Of a stretch of 64,000 nt of DNA, positions 1-8,810 are shown piece by piece. Position numbers and translations under genes: made by a program. The DNA comes from Psychrobacter alimentarius. GTDB taxonomy: Bacteria; Pseudomonadota; Gammaproteobacteria; Pseudomonadales; Moraxellaceae. The notes beneath the pieces are model-generated. The model was not told the DNA's origin. It saw only the letters and a list, made by a program, of their open reading frames with translations, and searched no databases. How positions within the stretch are numbered: position 1 is the first letter of the stretch; each line of letters starts with the position of its first letter. The stretch spans positions 1,674,001-1,738,000 of the forward strand of contig NZ_CP014945.1 of assembly GCF_001606025.1 (NCBI RefSeq), read 5' to 3'.

Positions 1-1143
1 CATATCTATCCGTATGACTGGGCGGCAATACAAAACCCAAATGAAGATTTTACATTGCTAGCAGCGCTTAGCCTAAAACGCATCGTGACGCACAGCACTA
101 TTGATATGCTGGCACCCTTTATCACTCAGCATATCCATGAACTGCCCGCGCAGATATTTGCCATATTACAAAATGCGCTATTGGCAAAACCTAACATGAG
201 CCAGCGGCAGCTTCGCAGCTTGATCGACAGCCCGGATGCGCAGATACAGCATATAGGTTTGCGCTATATAACGCAGTACCCTAGTCAGTATCTTGATACG
301 CAAATGCAGATAGACTGCAAGCAGTACTTGATCACCGCGCAGCATCGATGGCAAACGCTACTGGATATCGTCACAGCGCAGCCTGTCATGAGACACCATG
401 ATACATGGTTGACTCAAATGCAGCATACAGCCACCACGATTACTCACTTATTGTGGATCACATGCCGCTATGGCGTCCCTGATAATGCTTTATTTGACTG
501 GTTAAGCGCTCAGCTGACCTTACCTGCCATCAGCAGCGTAGCCGCACTGGCGACGGCGGTCAGCGCGTACTGGCAACAGGCCTTGTTAGGGCTGCTGGCA
601 CGGCAGGCAAGCGACGATCATCTGCTTGCTGACCTAATACCAACCCTTATCAATATAGCCAACAATCCAATAGCGCCACTGGCAGCAGAAAACAACGCCT
701 TATTGTCTACCCTGCTTAAGCGATTGACTGTGCAAGAGGCGCAAACAGCTAACGCAAAACTGACATCTACCACTACGCCTCAGCCAGATTCAAGCCAGCC
801 GTTACTAGCAGCGATTAAGGCCAAAGACGCCGCCGCGCTATATGACTATGCAAAAGACAGCCATGTTGAGACGTCAATACGAATACGCGCCATCGAAGCG
901 CTTGGGCAGCTGCACGATCCTAATATTGGCACGTGGCTGGATGCTTTAAGCAAAACACCTGCTGATGATGACATGGATATTCAAAAACTGGCTTACAAAG
1001 TTTTGCGCCGCTGGCAACGCGCTATGACGCGCGCTCAGCAAAAACGCCCGCAACTGCCTACTGTAGTAGCGATGAGAAGCATTCATACAAAGACGACAGA
1101 CAAGCTACAGAATCAGGGCGAAGGACATTATCATGACCAATAA
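1..1143 (+). CDS. ARM/HEAT-like repeat protein of a type XIII retron operon (5' end outside window)
   Basis: The frame is open from base 1, so the gene starts upstream; the TTG at 55 is only an internal codon. The visible 380 residues are almost all helical, with repeated hydrophobic helix pairs such as IRIRAIEALGQLHDPNIGTW near the C-terminus, typical of HEAT/ARM solenoids. I see no catalytic motif. The stop overlaps the start of the next gene by 11 bases, so the two are probably translationally coupled. Beside a WH-SWIM protein and a retron RT, this is best read as the ARM component of the retron type XIII gene set (known family grouping). A role in binding or holding the retron partners is inference. 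The C-terminus (about residues 350-380) is polar and probably disordered. Confidence 0.75.
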   Translation, partial: HIYPYDWAAIQNPNEDFTLLAALSLKRIVTHSTIDMLAPFITQHIHELPAQIFAILQNALLAKPNMSQRQLRSLIDSPDAQIQHIGLRYITQYPSQYLDTQMQIDCKQYLITAQHRWQTLLDIVTAQPVMRHHDTWLTQMQHTATTITHLLWITCRYGVPDNALFDWLSAQLTLPAISSVAALATAVSAYWQQALLGLLARQASDDHLLADLIPTLINIANNPIAPLAAENNALLSTLLKRLTVQEAQTANAKLTSTTTPQPDSSQPLLAAIKAKDAAALYDYAKDSHVETSIRIRAIEALGQLHDPNIGTWLDALSKTPADDDMDIQKLAYKVLRRWQRAMTRAQQKRPQLPTVVAMRSIHTKTTDKLQNQGEGHYHDQ

Positions 1144-3286
1144 ACAAATAGACAACTTAATTGACCAAACCGCCATCAGTCAAGAGGCGACACCAGCAGA
1201 CAAGGGTGAGACTCACGCTAATGGCGTGATGATGGAGCTCAATTATGCCGCGCCAAGCCATGTGAGCTTATCCTCAGATCAGCAATCTGACCACACCCAG
1301 CATGTGGCATTGTTCACACAGCTAGAGCGTGATGCGGTCAGCTTTCATGGCAAGCTCAAAGATCCACTGATTTTTCGGGACAGCTTACTGGCGTTATTTG
1401 ACGTGGTCAGTAGCGATTACCGCTATGTACCAAAAGACCGTGCCGCCTATACGGTGTTTATGCAAATGCGCCGCGCCAGTCGTCATAAGAACCTATTTTC
1501 TGCGCAGCGTGATTATTTTACATGGCTGTTTGACAATGACCCTTTGGCCTTTTGTCTGCTCGACCCTATCATTCAAGTCCATCAAGCAGGCGTCAGTTTT
1601 GAGGTGTTCAGCCGTGATGAAGGCTGCTATGCGCAACTGACTTTGCAGCACGATTTGTTTGAAACAGTATCTACTCCCGTGCTTGGTACTACCAGCATTG
1701 ACTACAGTAGCGCCTTATTTGATGGTATTGAGCAAATCCGTGATCATCAAATAACCACGTTAGATATTGGTCAAGAAGCGATACGTCTAGAGCGCTCAAA
1801 CGTATCAGAGCCAAAAGATAATTCTGAGACCGAAATGGATAGCGCGGTCAATGAGGATAGTAAACAGGAAGTCATCGAAAAACGCATCAATGTACCCAAA
1901 AGTTGGATACGCGCATTATTGCAAGTACAGTCAGCAGGTCAACTGGCACAAGAACGGATTGACCTTGATCCTATTGCATTATACAACGTGTTGTTTGAGC
2001 TGCGCATGCATGCCGATATTAAAGGTAAGCGCCGCGGTTTATTGATTGAGCTCATACCGCAGCAGCTGCCCGTGATTATTTTAGAACCATTTGATATTAC
2101 CGTCACCAGTCAAGTGAGCCGCCAGCAAACCCCGTATCAAGGACAAAAAGCCAAGCTCATTCGCTTGTGGGGTCGCCGCCGTTTAAGTTTATTAAAGCGC
2201 TTATTACCGCATACCGATACGGTCAGTGTGTCGCTCCTTGGACAAGGGATGCCAAGCTACTGGACGCTCACAGGTAAAGGCTTTCATTTTACCTTTGCCA
2301 TGACAGGCTTTAGCCAAGCCAACTGGTCGCAGTCACTCAATTTTGATTTATTATTGCCCAAACGCCCGCAGCAAAACACACCAAACAGTAATAACGATGA
2401 TTTAGTACCTTTGGTGCAAGCGCTTGTCGAGCAGCCAAGCCGTATTGACGCTTTGCGCGAGCGTTTGAGTACGCCAGAAAATAACCTTACAGCCAATCAC
2501 GTCCGGCAGCAGCTGCTGTCGGGTGCGCAGCAAGGTTTGATTCGCTATGATATGGCCAACCAATCTTATTACTATCGTCCGTTGACACAAACGCCGCTCG
2601 ACATGACGCAGTTTGCACATCATAACGAGGCAGAAAAACAGGCATTTGACATCGTTAGCCGAGAAGATGGCGTACAGAATCTCAATGTCCAAACGGTGGT
2701 GGGACAAGGCGTCTCAATCAGTGCCGATATTCATGTCAAAGAAGATCGCCGTACTTATCAAAGCCAGCTACAACTGGGGGATGAGGGTTTGGTCAGTCGC
2801 GCTGCGTGTAGCTGCCCGCAGTATTTACAGCATCGCCTGAGCCAAGGGGTCTGCGCGCACCTGATTGCTTTGCGCTTAAGCCATCATCAATACGACCACA
2901 CACAGACAAACAGCTGGCATGACATGCGCACCCTCAGCAAACGTGTGCCCAAACCGCAACAAAAAGCATCTAAAAACAATAACGTATCAACCAAACATGC
3001 TTCTCAATCACCTACCAATGAAGTACTGGACTTATCGGCGCTCGCCCAAGGTTTGCCATCAAGTGATACGCAGGCAAAGCCAGTCGCTTACAACCATAGC
3101 GCACACACGATCAGCTATGTGCATGTGACGTGCGATCATAAAAAAGTACTGATTGAACACAGTATCGATGATGACAGTACGCGCCAGCAGTTTGTATTTA
3201 ATCAACCTGCCCAAGCCCATGCCGCCTTTTTACAACACATTGCCCGATTTGAAGCCCAAGGCTTTATCGAAAATAAAGGGGTATAA
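1133..3286 (+). CDS. winged-helix and SWIM zinc-finger protein of the retron operon
   Basis: A 717-residue protein. A SWIM zinc finger is clear: C559-x-C561-x12-C574-x-H576, inside CSCPQYLQHRLSQGVCAH. A winged-helix-like stretch lies just before it (about 423-485). Residues about 220-255 are an acidic, low-complexity linker, and 600-650 is another polar linker. The last 55 residues form a separate small module ending in FEAQGFIE. SWIM fingers bind DNA or protein in known families. The ATG lies inside the end of the ARM gene (ATGACCAATAA overlap), and only 3 bases separate its stop from the RT start, so the three genes form one transcription unit. It corresponds to the WHSWIM component of type XIII retrons. 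Its biochemical activity, including whether it is the toxic effector, cannot be read from the sequence. Confidence 0.8.
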   Translation: MTNKQIDNLIDQTAISQEATPADKGETHANGVMMELNYAAPSHVSLSSDQQSDHTQHVALFTQLERDAVSFHGKLKDPLIFRDSLLALFDVVSSDYRYVPKDRAAYTVFMQMRRASRHKNLFSAQRDYFTWLFDNDPLAFCLLDPIIQVHQAGVSFEVFSRDEGCYAQLTLQHDLFETVSTPVLGTTSIDYSSALFDGIEQIRDHQITTLDIGQEAIRLERSNVSEPKDNSETEMDSAVNEDSKQEVIEKRINVPKSWIRALLQVQSAGQLAQERIDLDPIALYNVLFELRMHADIKGKRRGLLIELIPQQLPVIILEPFDITVTSQVSRQQTPYQGQKAKLIRLWGRRRLSLLKRLLPHTDTVSVSLLGQGMPSYWTLTGKGFHFTFAMTGFSQANWSQSLNFDLLLPKRPQQNTPNSNNDDLVPLVQALVEQPSRIDALRERLSTPENNLTANHVRQQLLSGAQQGLIRYDMANQSYYYRPLTQTPLDMTQFAHHNEAEKQAFDIVSREDGVQNLNVQTVVGQGVSISADIHVKEDRRTYQSQLQLGDEGLVSRAACSCPQYLQHRLSQGVCAHLIALRLSHHQYDHTQTNSWHDMRTLSKRVPKPQQKASKNNNVSTKHASQSPTNEVLDLSALAQGLPSSDTQAKPVAYNHSAHTISYVHVTCDHKKVLIEHSIDDDSTRQQFVFNQPAQAHAAFLQHIARFEAQGFIENKGV

Positions 3287-3289
3287 CCC

Positions 3290-4717
3290 ATGACCACACC
3301 AAACAATCAGCAAACCGATTATATTAGTCCGACCCCAACAATGACGCCTGCTGAGCGTCAATGGCAAAAGCTGTGGCAAGATATTGAAGACGCGGGTGGC
3401 CGTTATCAATATATCCAGCAGCAAATGCTACAGCACGGGTTTATGGTTGAGCGCAAACCTATAGATACGATGTCGCCAAAAGAGCGCGAACGCTATAAAA
3501 AATCCCTTAAAAAAGAAGCCGCTGAAGAAAAAACCCTCAAAAAAATGGCATGGCAAGCCTACAAAGCACAGCATATCGTTTATCTTGGGCGCCACATCTA
3601 TTGGTCAGATGACACCAGCATCGATAAATGGGATGCTAAAGATGCCAGCAATCGACTTATTGAAAACAAACTGCCCCTCATCAGCAAGCATACGCAATTG
3701 GCAAGCGCCGTCAATCTGACAGTGCCACAGTTAAAAGGTTTGTGTTATCAAAGAGAGGTGGCAACCAATATCCCTTATACGCATTTTACGATTAATAAGC
3801 GTAACGGTACACCTCGGCAGATATGGTCACCCATTCCTCGACTCAAATTCGTCCAGCACTGGATTTTGGAGAATATCCTAAATAATTTAATGACGCATGG
3901 CGCCGCTCACGGATTTGTTCGTGGTAAATCCATTATTACCAATGCGGCGGTACACACTAATAGCACTCTACTGATCAAACTGGATGTGAAAGATTTCTTT
4001 CCGAGCGTGCACTGGCGCCGCGTCAAAGGCGTGTTTCGCCATGCAGGTTATCCTGAGCAAATCGCCACTTTGCTGGCTTTGTTGTGTACCGAATCGCCAA
4101 GGCAGATGGTACAACAAAATGGCAAAACCTATTACGTGGCGCTTAGTGACAGAGCGTTACCGCAAGGCGCGCCGACCAGCCCTGCTTTAACCAATATCGT
4201 TTGCGTCAATCTTGACCGACGGCTAACAGGACTGGCGGACAAGATGGGTTTGCGTTATTGCCGCTATGCCGATGATCTGACGTTTAGCCTGCCAGCCAAC
4301 TCCAATAGCACCAAAAACACCGTCCAGCCCGCTGATCATAATCAACTCATTGGGCAGCTATTGGGTTCTGTGCATAAAGTTTTGCGTGAAGAAGGTTTTA
4401 ACTTGAACAATGATAAGACACGCGTTATTCGTATGGGCAATCAGCACACTGTCACTGGCATGGTGGTCAATGGCGAGGGCGTGCCACGCGTACCGCGCAA
4501 AATAAAGCGTATGCTGCGCGCCTCCCTGCACAATCTAGCGTCAGATCACCTCTTACGTGACGGCGAGACACTTGAAACCTTATCAGGGTACGCCGCTTGG
4601 ATTGCCTCTGCGGAGCCTGAATTGGGACAAAGGTACTTGAAGAAAATTGAGGCGCTACGAGACCAAGGTAAGCTATCCGAGGCGAAAAGCCATACGAAAG
4701 CTGACGTAGTCGCTTAA
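3290..4717 (+). CDS. retron-type reverse transcriptase (type XIII-like)
   Basis: A 475-residue RNA-directed DNA polymerase. RT motifs in order: motif A KLDVKDFFPS (catalytic Asp about 232), motif B ALPQGAPTSPALTN (289-302), and the catalytic YADD at 326-329 followed by LTFS. Both retron-specific signatures are present: NAxxH as NAAVH (218-222) and VTG at 388-390 in HTVTGMVVN. No maturase or HNH domain follows, which argues against a group II intron. The first 100 residues or so are an unusual extension, Lys/Glu-rich at 62-85. It starts 3 bases after the SWIM gene; an AAAGGGG Shine-Dalgarno lies inside that gene's end. Retron RTs make msDNA from an adjacent msr-msd RNA and act with effectors in phage defence. 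No room for that RNA exists directly 5' of this gene. Confidence 0.9.
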   Translation: MTTPNNQQTDYISPTPTMTPAERQWQKLWQDIEDAGGRYQYIQQQMLQHGFMVERKPIDTMSPKERERYKKSLKKEAAEEKTLKKMAWQAYKAQHIVYLGRHIYWSDDTSIDKWDAKDASNRLIENKLPLISKHTQLASAVNLTVPQLKGLCYQREVATNIPYTHFTINKRNGTPRQIWSPIPRLKFVQHWILENILNNLMTHGAAHGFVRGKSIITNAAVHTNSTLLIKLDVKDFFPSVHWRRVKGVFRHAGYPEQIATLLALLCTESPRQMVQQNGKTYYVALSDRALPQGAPTSPALTNIVCVNLDRRLTGLADKMGLRYCRYADDLTFSLPANSNSTKNTVQPADHNQLIGQLLGSVHKVLREEGFNLNNDKTRVIRMGNQHTVTGMVVNGEGVPRVPRKIKRMLRASLHNLASDHLLRDGETLETLSGYAAWIASAEPELGQRYLKKIEALRDQGKLSEAKSHTKADVVA

Positions 4718-4735
4718 AGGTATTAAAATCATTAT

Positions 4736-4776
4736 TAGAGATAGGCAAAACCAAAAGATGGTTTTGCCTATCTCTA
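4736..4776. terminator. 17-bp perfect hairpin between RT and GDSL genes
   Basis: Arms 4736-4752 and 4760-4776 pair perfectly around a 7-base loop (AAAAGAT). It sits 18 bases after the RT stop and 14 bases before the end of the convergent GDSL gene, so a bidirectional terminator is the simplest reading. No clear T-run follows on either strand. It is too short to be a full msr-msd. Confidence 0.6.
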
Positions 4777-4790
4777 TTGTAATCAACATA

Positions 4791-5429
4791 TTATTGTGCC
4801 ACACCTTCCTCTTTTAAATACTCGTACAGCCCTTCTGCAAATTGTCGGTAGCCTGTTGCATTGGCGTGAATGCGATCAGATTTTAGCGTGTCATCTGACA
4901 ATATTTCTGACCAGCCGTCTGAATATAACGGCACCTTTTTTGCTTCAGCAATCTCTTCATATATCGGATTATCACTTGCCTTACCAAACAATGCACTGGT
5001 GCTAAAGTATGGCTCTGCAATGAGAACGACGTCGATATCCTGAGACTGTAATGTATCGATAGTGGCATTAATATTAGTTCGCGTGGTCTCGGGCTCAATA
5101 CGTTGTAATACATCATTACCACCCACACCCAGCAGTACTAAATCAGGTGCTTTTTTGGCCACTTCATCTACTCGAGCAAGTACATCTGCGGACGTATCAC
5201 CATTGACACCAGCATTGATGACTGTCCATGTCGTCAGTTCAGAAAGCACCATAGGGTAAGCCATCTCTAGATCCGCGCCATAACCATAAGTTAGCGAATC
5301 CCCAAGCGCGATAACGGTACTGTCTGCTGGCAAGGCGTTTTGTTGAGGGTTACTGCTACAGCCACTCATATTGATAGTGGCGGCAAATCCCAGACTGACC
5401 AGCGCCAAAAACTTACCACGTATCTCCAT
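4791..5429 (-). CDS. SGNH/GDSL-family esterase lipoprotein (arylesterase/TesA-like)
   Basis: About 212 residues. SGNH blocks are all visible: block I ALGDSLTYGYG (nucleophile Ser), block II NAGVNGDTS (Gly), block III GVGGNDV (Asn) and block V SDRIHAN (Asp-x-x-His). The N-terminus is a lipoprotein signal with lipobox MSGC, so the enzyme should be anchored in the cell envelope. TesA-type members are periplasmic thioesterase/lysophospholipase/arylesterases; the substrate here is unknown. I chose the ATG at 5429 because GGGAG sits 5-6 bases upstream of it; the in-frame ATG at 5441 has a poor site. It is transcribed divergently from the Anbu operon and convergent with the retron RT. Confidence 0.85.
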   Translation of the reverse strand: MEIRGKFLALVSLGFAATINMSGCSSNPQQNALPADSTVIALGDSLTYGYGADLEMAYPMVLSELTTWTVINAGVNGDTSADVLARVDEVAKKAPDLVLLGVGGNDVLQRIEPETTRTNINATIDTLQSQDIDVVLIAEPYFSTSALFGKASDNPIYEEIAEAKKVPLYSDGWSEILSDDTLKSDRIHANATGYRQFAEGLYEYLKEEGVAQ

Positions 5430-5657
5430 ACTTGCTCCCATCCTATTTTTTATACCAATTAAGTTAAATTTATCAGAATTAAGATGAGATATCTTAAAAC
5501 CTATTATTTAACGCTTGTTGTATGTTGATCAGTATCCGTTGTATAGTTTATCTAGGAGATAGACTACCTGTTGGGCACCATACAAGTGCTCTGCTGTTTA
5601 GCACAAACAGTGTACTTATCATAAAGTATAACTTTACCAAGGATACGTGAGGTATTT

Positions 5658-7928
5658 ATGAATCAAAAGTCATCTCAGCTTCAGAGTCAAACCACCAGCT
5701 CTGCGGACAAACCCCCAAAAAGCATACTAAAAAAACCGCAAAGTTTTGATGAGCTCCAAAACGGCAAAGGCCAATACCGACTGGTAGCAAGTTCTGTCGG
5801 CAATTGGCTGGACAATACCAGCATTGATGCCTTGAACCATCTCAACGAGCAAGCTGCCGATATATTTTATCGTAAAGGAGTGACCTTTACGGTCTATAGT
5901 GATGCTAAAAACATCGAGCGCATGATTCCATTTGATATTATTCCCCGTATCATCGCGGCAAGTGAGTGGCGTCAGATAGAAGCGGGCTGTAAGCAGCGTA
6001 TTACCGCCCTCAATGCGTTTTTGCATGACATTTATCATGACCAAGCCATTATGAAAGCTGGCATTGTTCCTGCCAGCTACGTCTATGCCAGTGGTTGTTA
6101 CGAGCCATGGATGATAGGTATTGAGCTTGATAAGCCCATCTACTCCCATATCAGTGGTATTGATCTTATTCGAGATGAGTCGGGTCGGTTTTGTGTGTTG
6201 GAGGACAACCTACGCACCCCTTCTGGCGTCTCGTATATGCTTGAGAGCCGAAAAATATCAGAGACGCTATTATCTGATCAGTTTTCACAAAGCTCTATCT
6301 TGGGCGTCAGTGACTATCCACAGCGCCTCAAATCCTGTCTTGCCAGCTCAACCAGTAAATACGACCCACAGATAGCTATCTTAACGCCAGGACGTTTTAA
6401 CAGTGCTTATTATGAGCATGCTTTTTTGGCACACGAGATGAACGTACCCTTAGTACATGGCTACGATTTGATTGTCGAAGACAGTAAAGTCTACATGCAG
6501 GGCATTCGCGGTAAAGTGCAGGTCGATATCATTTATCGCCGCATTGACGACCCTTATATTGACCCTTTGGCGTTTCGCTCAGACTCTATTTTGGGAGTGT
6601 CAGGACTCATGAGTGCCTACCGTGCAGGCAACGTGGTCATTGTCAATGCACCCGGAACTGGCGTGGCCGATGACAAAAGCTTGTATCCTTTTGTACCAGA
6701 TATGATTAAGTTTTATTTGGGCGAAGAGCCTATCCTACCTAATATCGAAACATACCAGTGCCGTAAACCAGATGAACTCAAATACGTGCTGGATAATTTA
6801 GATAAACTGGTTGTCAAAGAGACACAAGGCTCGGGTGGTTATGGCATGCTTATTGGCCCCACCTCTACTAAGCAAGAAATCAATGATTATCGTCAGCGTC
6901 TTTTAGACAATCCAGCTGGATTTATTGCTCAGCCTACGATCTCACTTTCCACCAATCCCACAGCTGTCAGTGACGGGATTGCACCGCGTCATATTGATTT
7001 GCGCCCCTTCATATTGAGCCATGGTGATGGCTCAGTGGACATTGTACCTGGCGGTTTGACGCGAGTGGCCATGGTCGAAGGCTCTTTGGTTGTCAATTCG
7101 TCACAAGGCGGTGGTATCAAAGACACTTGGATTATCGACGACAGCAATTTGACGTCATCATCTAGGCAAATGGTCAAAAAATCAGACAACCAACTGGATA
7201 AACAATCGATAGAAGCAATCACCGCAAGTCACTCACATTATCATGATCCTGTGCAGCCGCTTGAAGCAGGTTATGAAAATCCTGACAATGCACCAATGAT
7301 ATTGCTGCTATCTACCGCCAATCATCTGGTGTGGCTCGGTCGCTACAGTGAGCGATTGTACTATTATGACAGCATCATCAAACAATTGGTGAAAGGCAAT
7401 ATTAAAAAAACACAGTTGCAGCATCTGATTAACCATTTGGGTTTTAACGTTGATCCAAACCAGCCATTAAAGTCGATAAAAGCTCAGATGCTGAGTGACT
7501 TGGAACAAGACAAGATACCCAATATTGTCCAATCTATTGAGACCAATGTGCAAGAAGCCAAAGGTGTCATCGGTAAAGACACCGCTGAGCTGTATAACTT
7601 GATTAAAAGATTGTCTAGCGCGGGCACATATCGAGCGGCGACGCTACAACTACACGCCTGTAATGCTGCGATGGCGCAAGAGCATCCTATCGTCACGTGC
7701 TTTTGGCAACTGGGGCGGCATTTTGAACAACTGGAGCGTACGGTATTTCTCAATGAGGACTCAGTCAATATCAGCCTTGAATTCAAGCACTGGATCAATA
7801 AGCTACCAGAAAATACACGCTGGCGTGAGCTGATTCGTCTAACCAATCAGATGATTAAATCGCAACAGCTCAGCGACTTTCAGCTCTTGAGCAAAGAATG
7901 CAGCACAATATTGCAGCAAGGGGTCTAA
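5658..7928 (+). CDS. fused circularly permuted ATP-grasp / alpha-E protein
   Basis: 756 residues. About 60-480 match the circularly permuted ATP-grasp family (COG2308/DUF404-407): FCVLEDNLRTPSGVSYMLE, VVKETQGSGGYGMLIG and the ILSHGDGSVDIVPGGLTRVA region. From about residue 540 (MILLLSTANHLVWLGRYSER) it becomes an alpha-E domain (COG2307/DUF403), helical, ending at 756. In many bacteria these are two adjacent genes, so this is a fusion with a shortened alpha-E part (about 210 residues against roughly 300). The linker around 505-540 is polar. It is first in an operon with a transglutaminase-like protein and Anbu, a recurrent grouping. Ligation of amino acid or peptide groups is assumed from the ATP-grasp fold; the substrate is unknown. 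Confidence 0.85.
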   Translation: MNQKSSQLQSQTTSSADKPPKSILKKPQSFDELQNGKGQYRLVASSVGNWLDNTSIDALNHLNEQAADIFYRKGVTFTVYSDAKNIERMIPFDIIPRIIAASEWRQIEAGCKQRITALNAFLHDIYHDQAIMKAGIVPASYVYASGCYEPWMIGIELDKPIYSHISGIDLIRDESGRFCVLEDNLRTPSGVSYMLESRKISETLLSDQFSQSSILGVSDYPQRLKSCLASSTSKYDPQIAILTPGRFNSAYYEHAFLAHEMNVPLVHGYDLIVEDSKVYMQGIRGKVQVDIIYRRIDDPYIDPLAFRSDSILGVSGLMSAYRAGNVVIVNAPGTGVADDKSLYPFVPDMIKFYLGEEPILPNIETYQCRKPDELKYVLDNLDKLVVKETQGSGGYGMLIGPTSTKQEINDYRQRLLDNPAGFIAQPTISLSTNPTAVSDGIAPRHIDLRPFILSHGDGSVDIVPGGLTRVAMVEGSLVVNSSQGGGIKDTWIIDDSNLTSSSRQMVKKSDNQLDKQSIEAITASHSHYHDPVQPLEAGYENPDNAPMILLLSTANHLVWLGRYSERLYYYDSIIKQLVKGNIKKTQLQHLINHLGFNVDPNQPLKSIKAQMLSDLEQDKIPNIVQSIETNVQEAKGVIGKDTAELYNLIKRLSSAGTYRAATLQLHACNAAMAQEHPIVTCFWQLGRHFEQLERTVFLNEDSVNISLEFKHWINKLPENTRWRELIRLTNQMIKSQQLSDFQLLSKECSTILQQGV

Positions 7929-7988
7929 CGCAGCATCACTTAATAACAAAACCCTGAGTGCGAAACAATCAGAACAATAGGAGATGCT

Positions 7989-8774
7989 ATGAAACTTCAA
8001 ATCAGTCACCAAACCAACTATTATTACGATGAGCTGGCACATCGAAGTGTGCAATATATCCGCATGACGCCCATGCAGCTGCCACATCAAATCATTCATC
8101 AGTGGAACGTCATGCTACCCAAGGTAGCCACCAGTCAAAAAGATGGCTTTGGCAACGACTGGCTCACACTCAGCCGTAATGAGGCGCATAACAATCTACA
8201 AATGCAGGCGTCCGGTATTGTCGAAATTAACACGAGTACAGAACGATTAGAGGATATGGACCATGTTCCCTATCTATTATTTACCGTACAAAGCCCTTTG
8301 ACAGCGTGCTCAGAAAATATGCGGGCATTTGCAGCGCCTTATCTAAAAACGCTGACTCATGACAGTCTAAAGGCGATGGCCGCTGAGCTACTCACAAAAG
8401 TGCCTTATATCAAAAACCTCACTCATGTCGGCACAACGGCTGCTGAAGCTTTTGAAATTGGCGCCGGCGTGTGCCAAGACCATACCCACATCTTTTTAGG
8501 GTGCTTACGAGATCAGCAGATTCCAGCGCGCTATGTATCAGGCTATCTCTATGATAATACCGAAAACCACATGGCCAGTCATGCATGGGCAGAAGTATGG
8601 CTAGATGGCTACTGGTACACATTTGATATCTCAAATCAGTTGTTCCAGCCAAGCTCTCATGTGTACGTCGCCATTGGCCGCGACTACTTAGATGCAGCAC
8701 CTGTACGCGGTGTAAGGATGGGCGGTGGTTACGAAAATCTTTACAGTCAAGTACTGGTTTCAAGATTATCATAA
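7989..8774 (+). CDS. transglutaminase-like cysteine peptidase of the Anbu operon
   Basis: 261 residues. The N-terminal 80 residues fit the bacterial transglutaminase-like N-terminal domain, and the catalytic triad is visible: Cys162 in GAGVCQDHTH, His198 in ASHAWAEVWL and Asp213 in YWYTFDISN. No signal peptide is seen, so it is probably cytoplasmic. It lies 60 bases after the ATP-grasp/alpha-E gene with an AGGAG-like site before the ATG, and 36 bases before Anbu. Members of this family act as peptidases or amidases. The conserved neighbourhood suggests it processes a product of the ATP-grasp enzyme, which is inference. Confidence 0.87.
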   Translation: MKLQISHQTNYYYDELAHRSVQYIRMTPMQLPHQIIHQWNVMLPKVATSQKDGFGNDWLTLSRNEAHNNLQMQASGIVEINTSTERLEDMDHVPYLLFTVQSPLTACSENMRAFAAPYLKTLTHDSLKAMAAELLTKVPYIKNLTHVGTTAAEAFEIGAGVCQDHTHIFLGCLRDQQIPARYVSGYLYDNTENHMASHAWAEVWLDGYWYTFDISNQLFQPSSHVYVAIGRDYLDAAPVRGVRMGGGYENLYSQVLVSRLS

Positions 8775-8810
8775 ATTATTTTCTACGCTCATTTTTACCA
8801 AGGATTTGTT

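Noticed and set aside
1..54. TTG at 55 as start of the ARM gene
   Set aside because: The frame is open from base 1 with no stop and no ribosome site before 55, so the gene begins outside the window.
3290..4717. RT as part of a group II intron or diversity-generating retroelement
   Set aside because: No maturase/HNH domain, no intron ends, no variable-repeat template seen; retron NAxxH and VTG motifs are present.
4736..4776. Hairpin after RT as the retron msr-msd
   Set aside because: A single 17-bp stem with a 7-base loop is too small and lacks a branching-G context and separate a1/a2 arms; better explained as a terminator.
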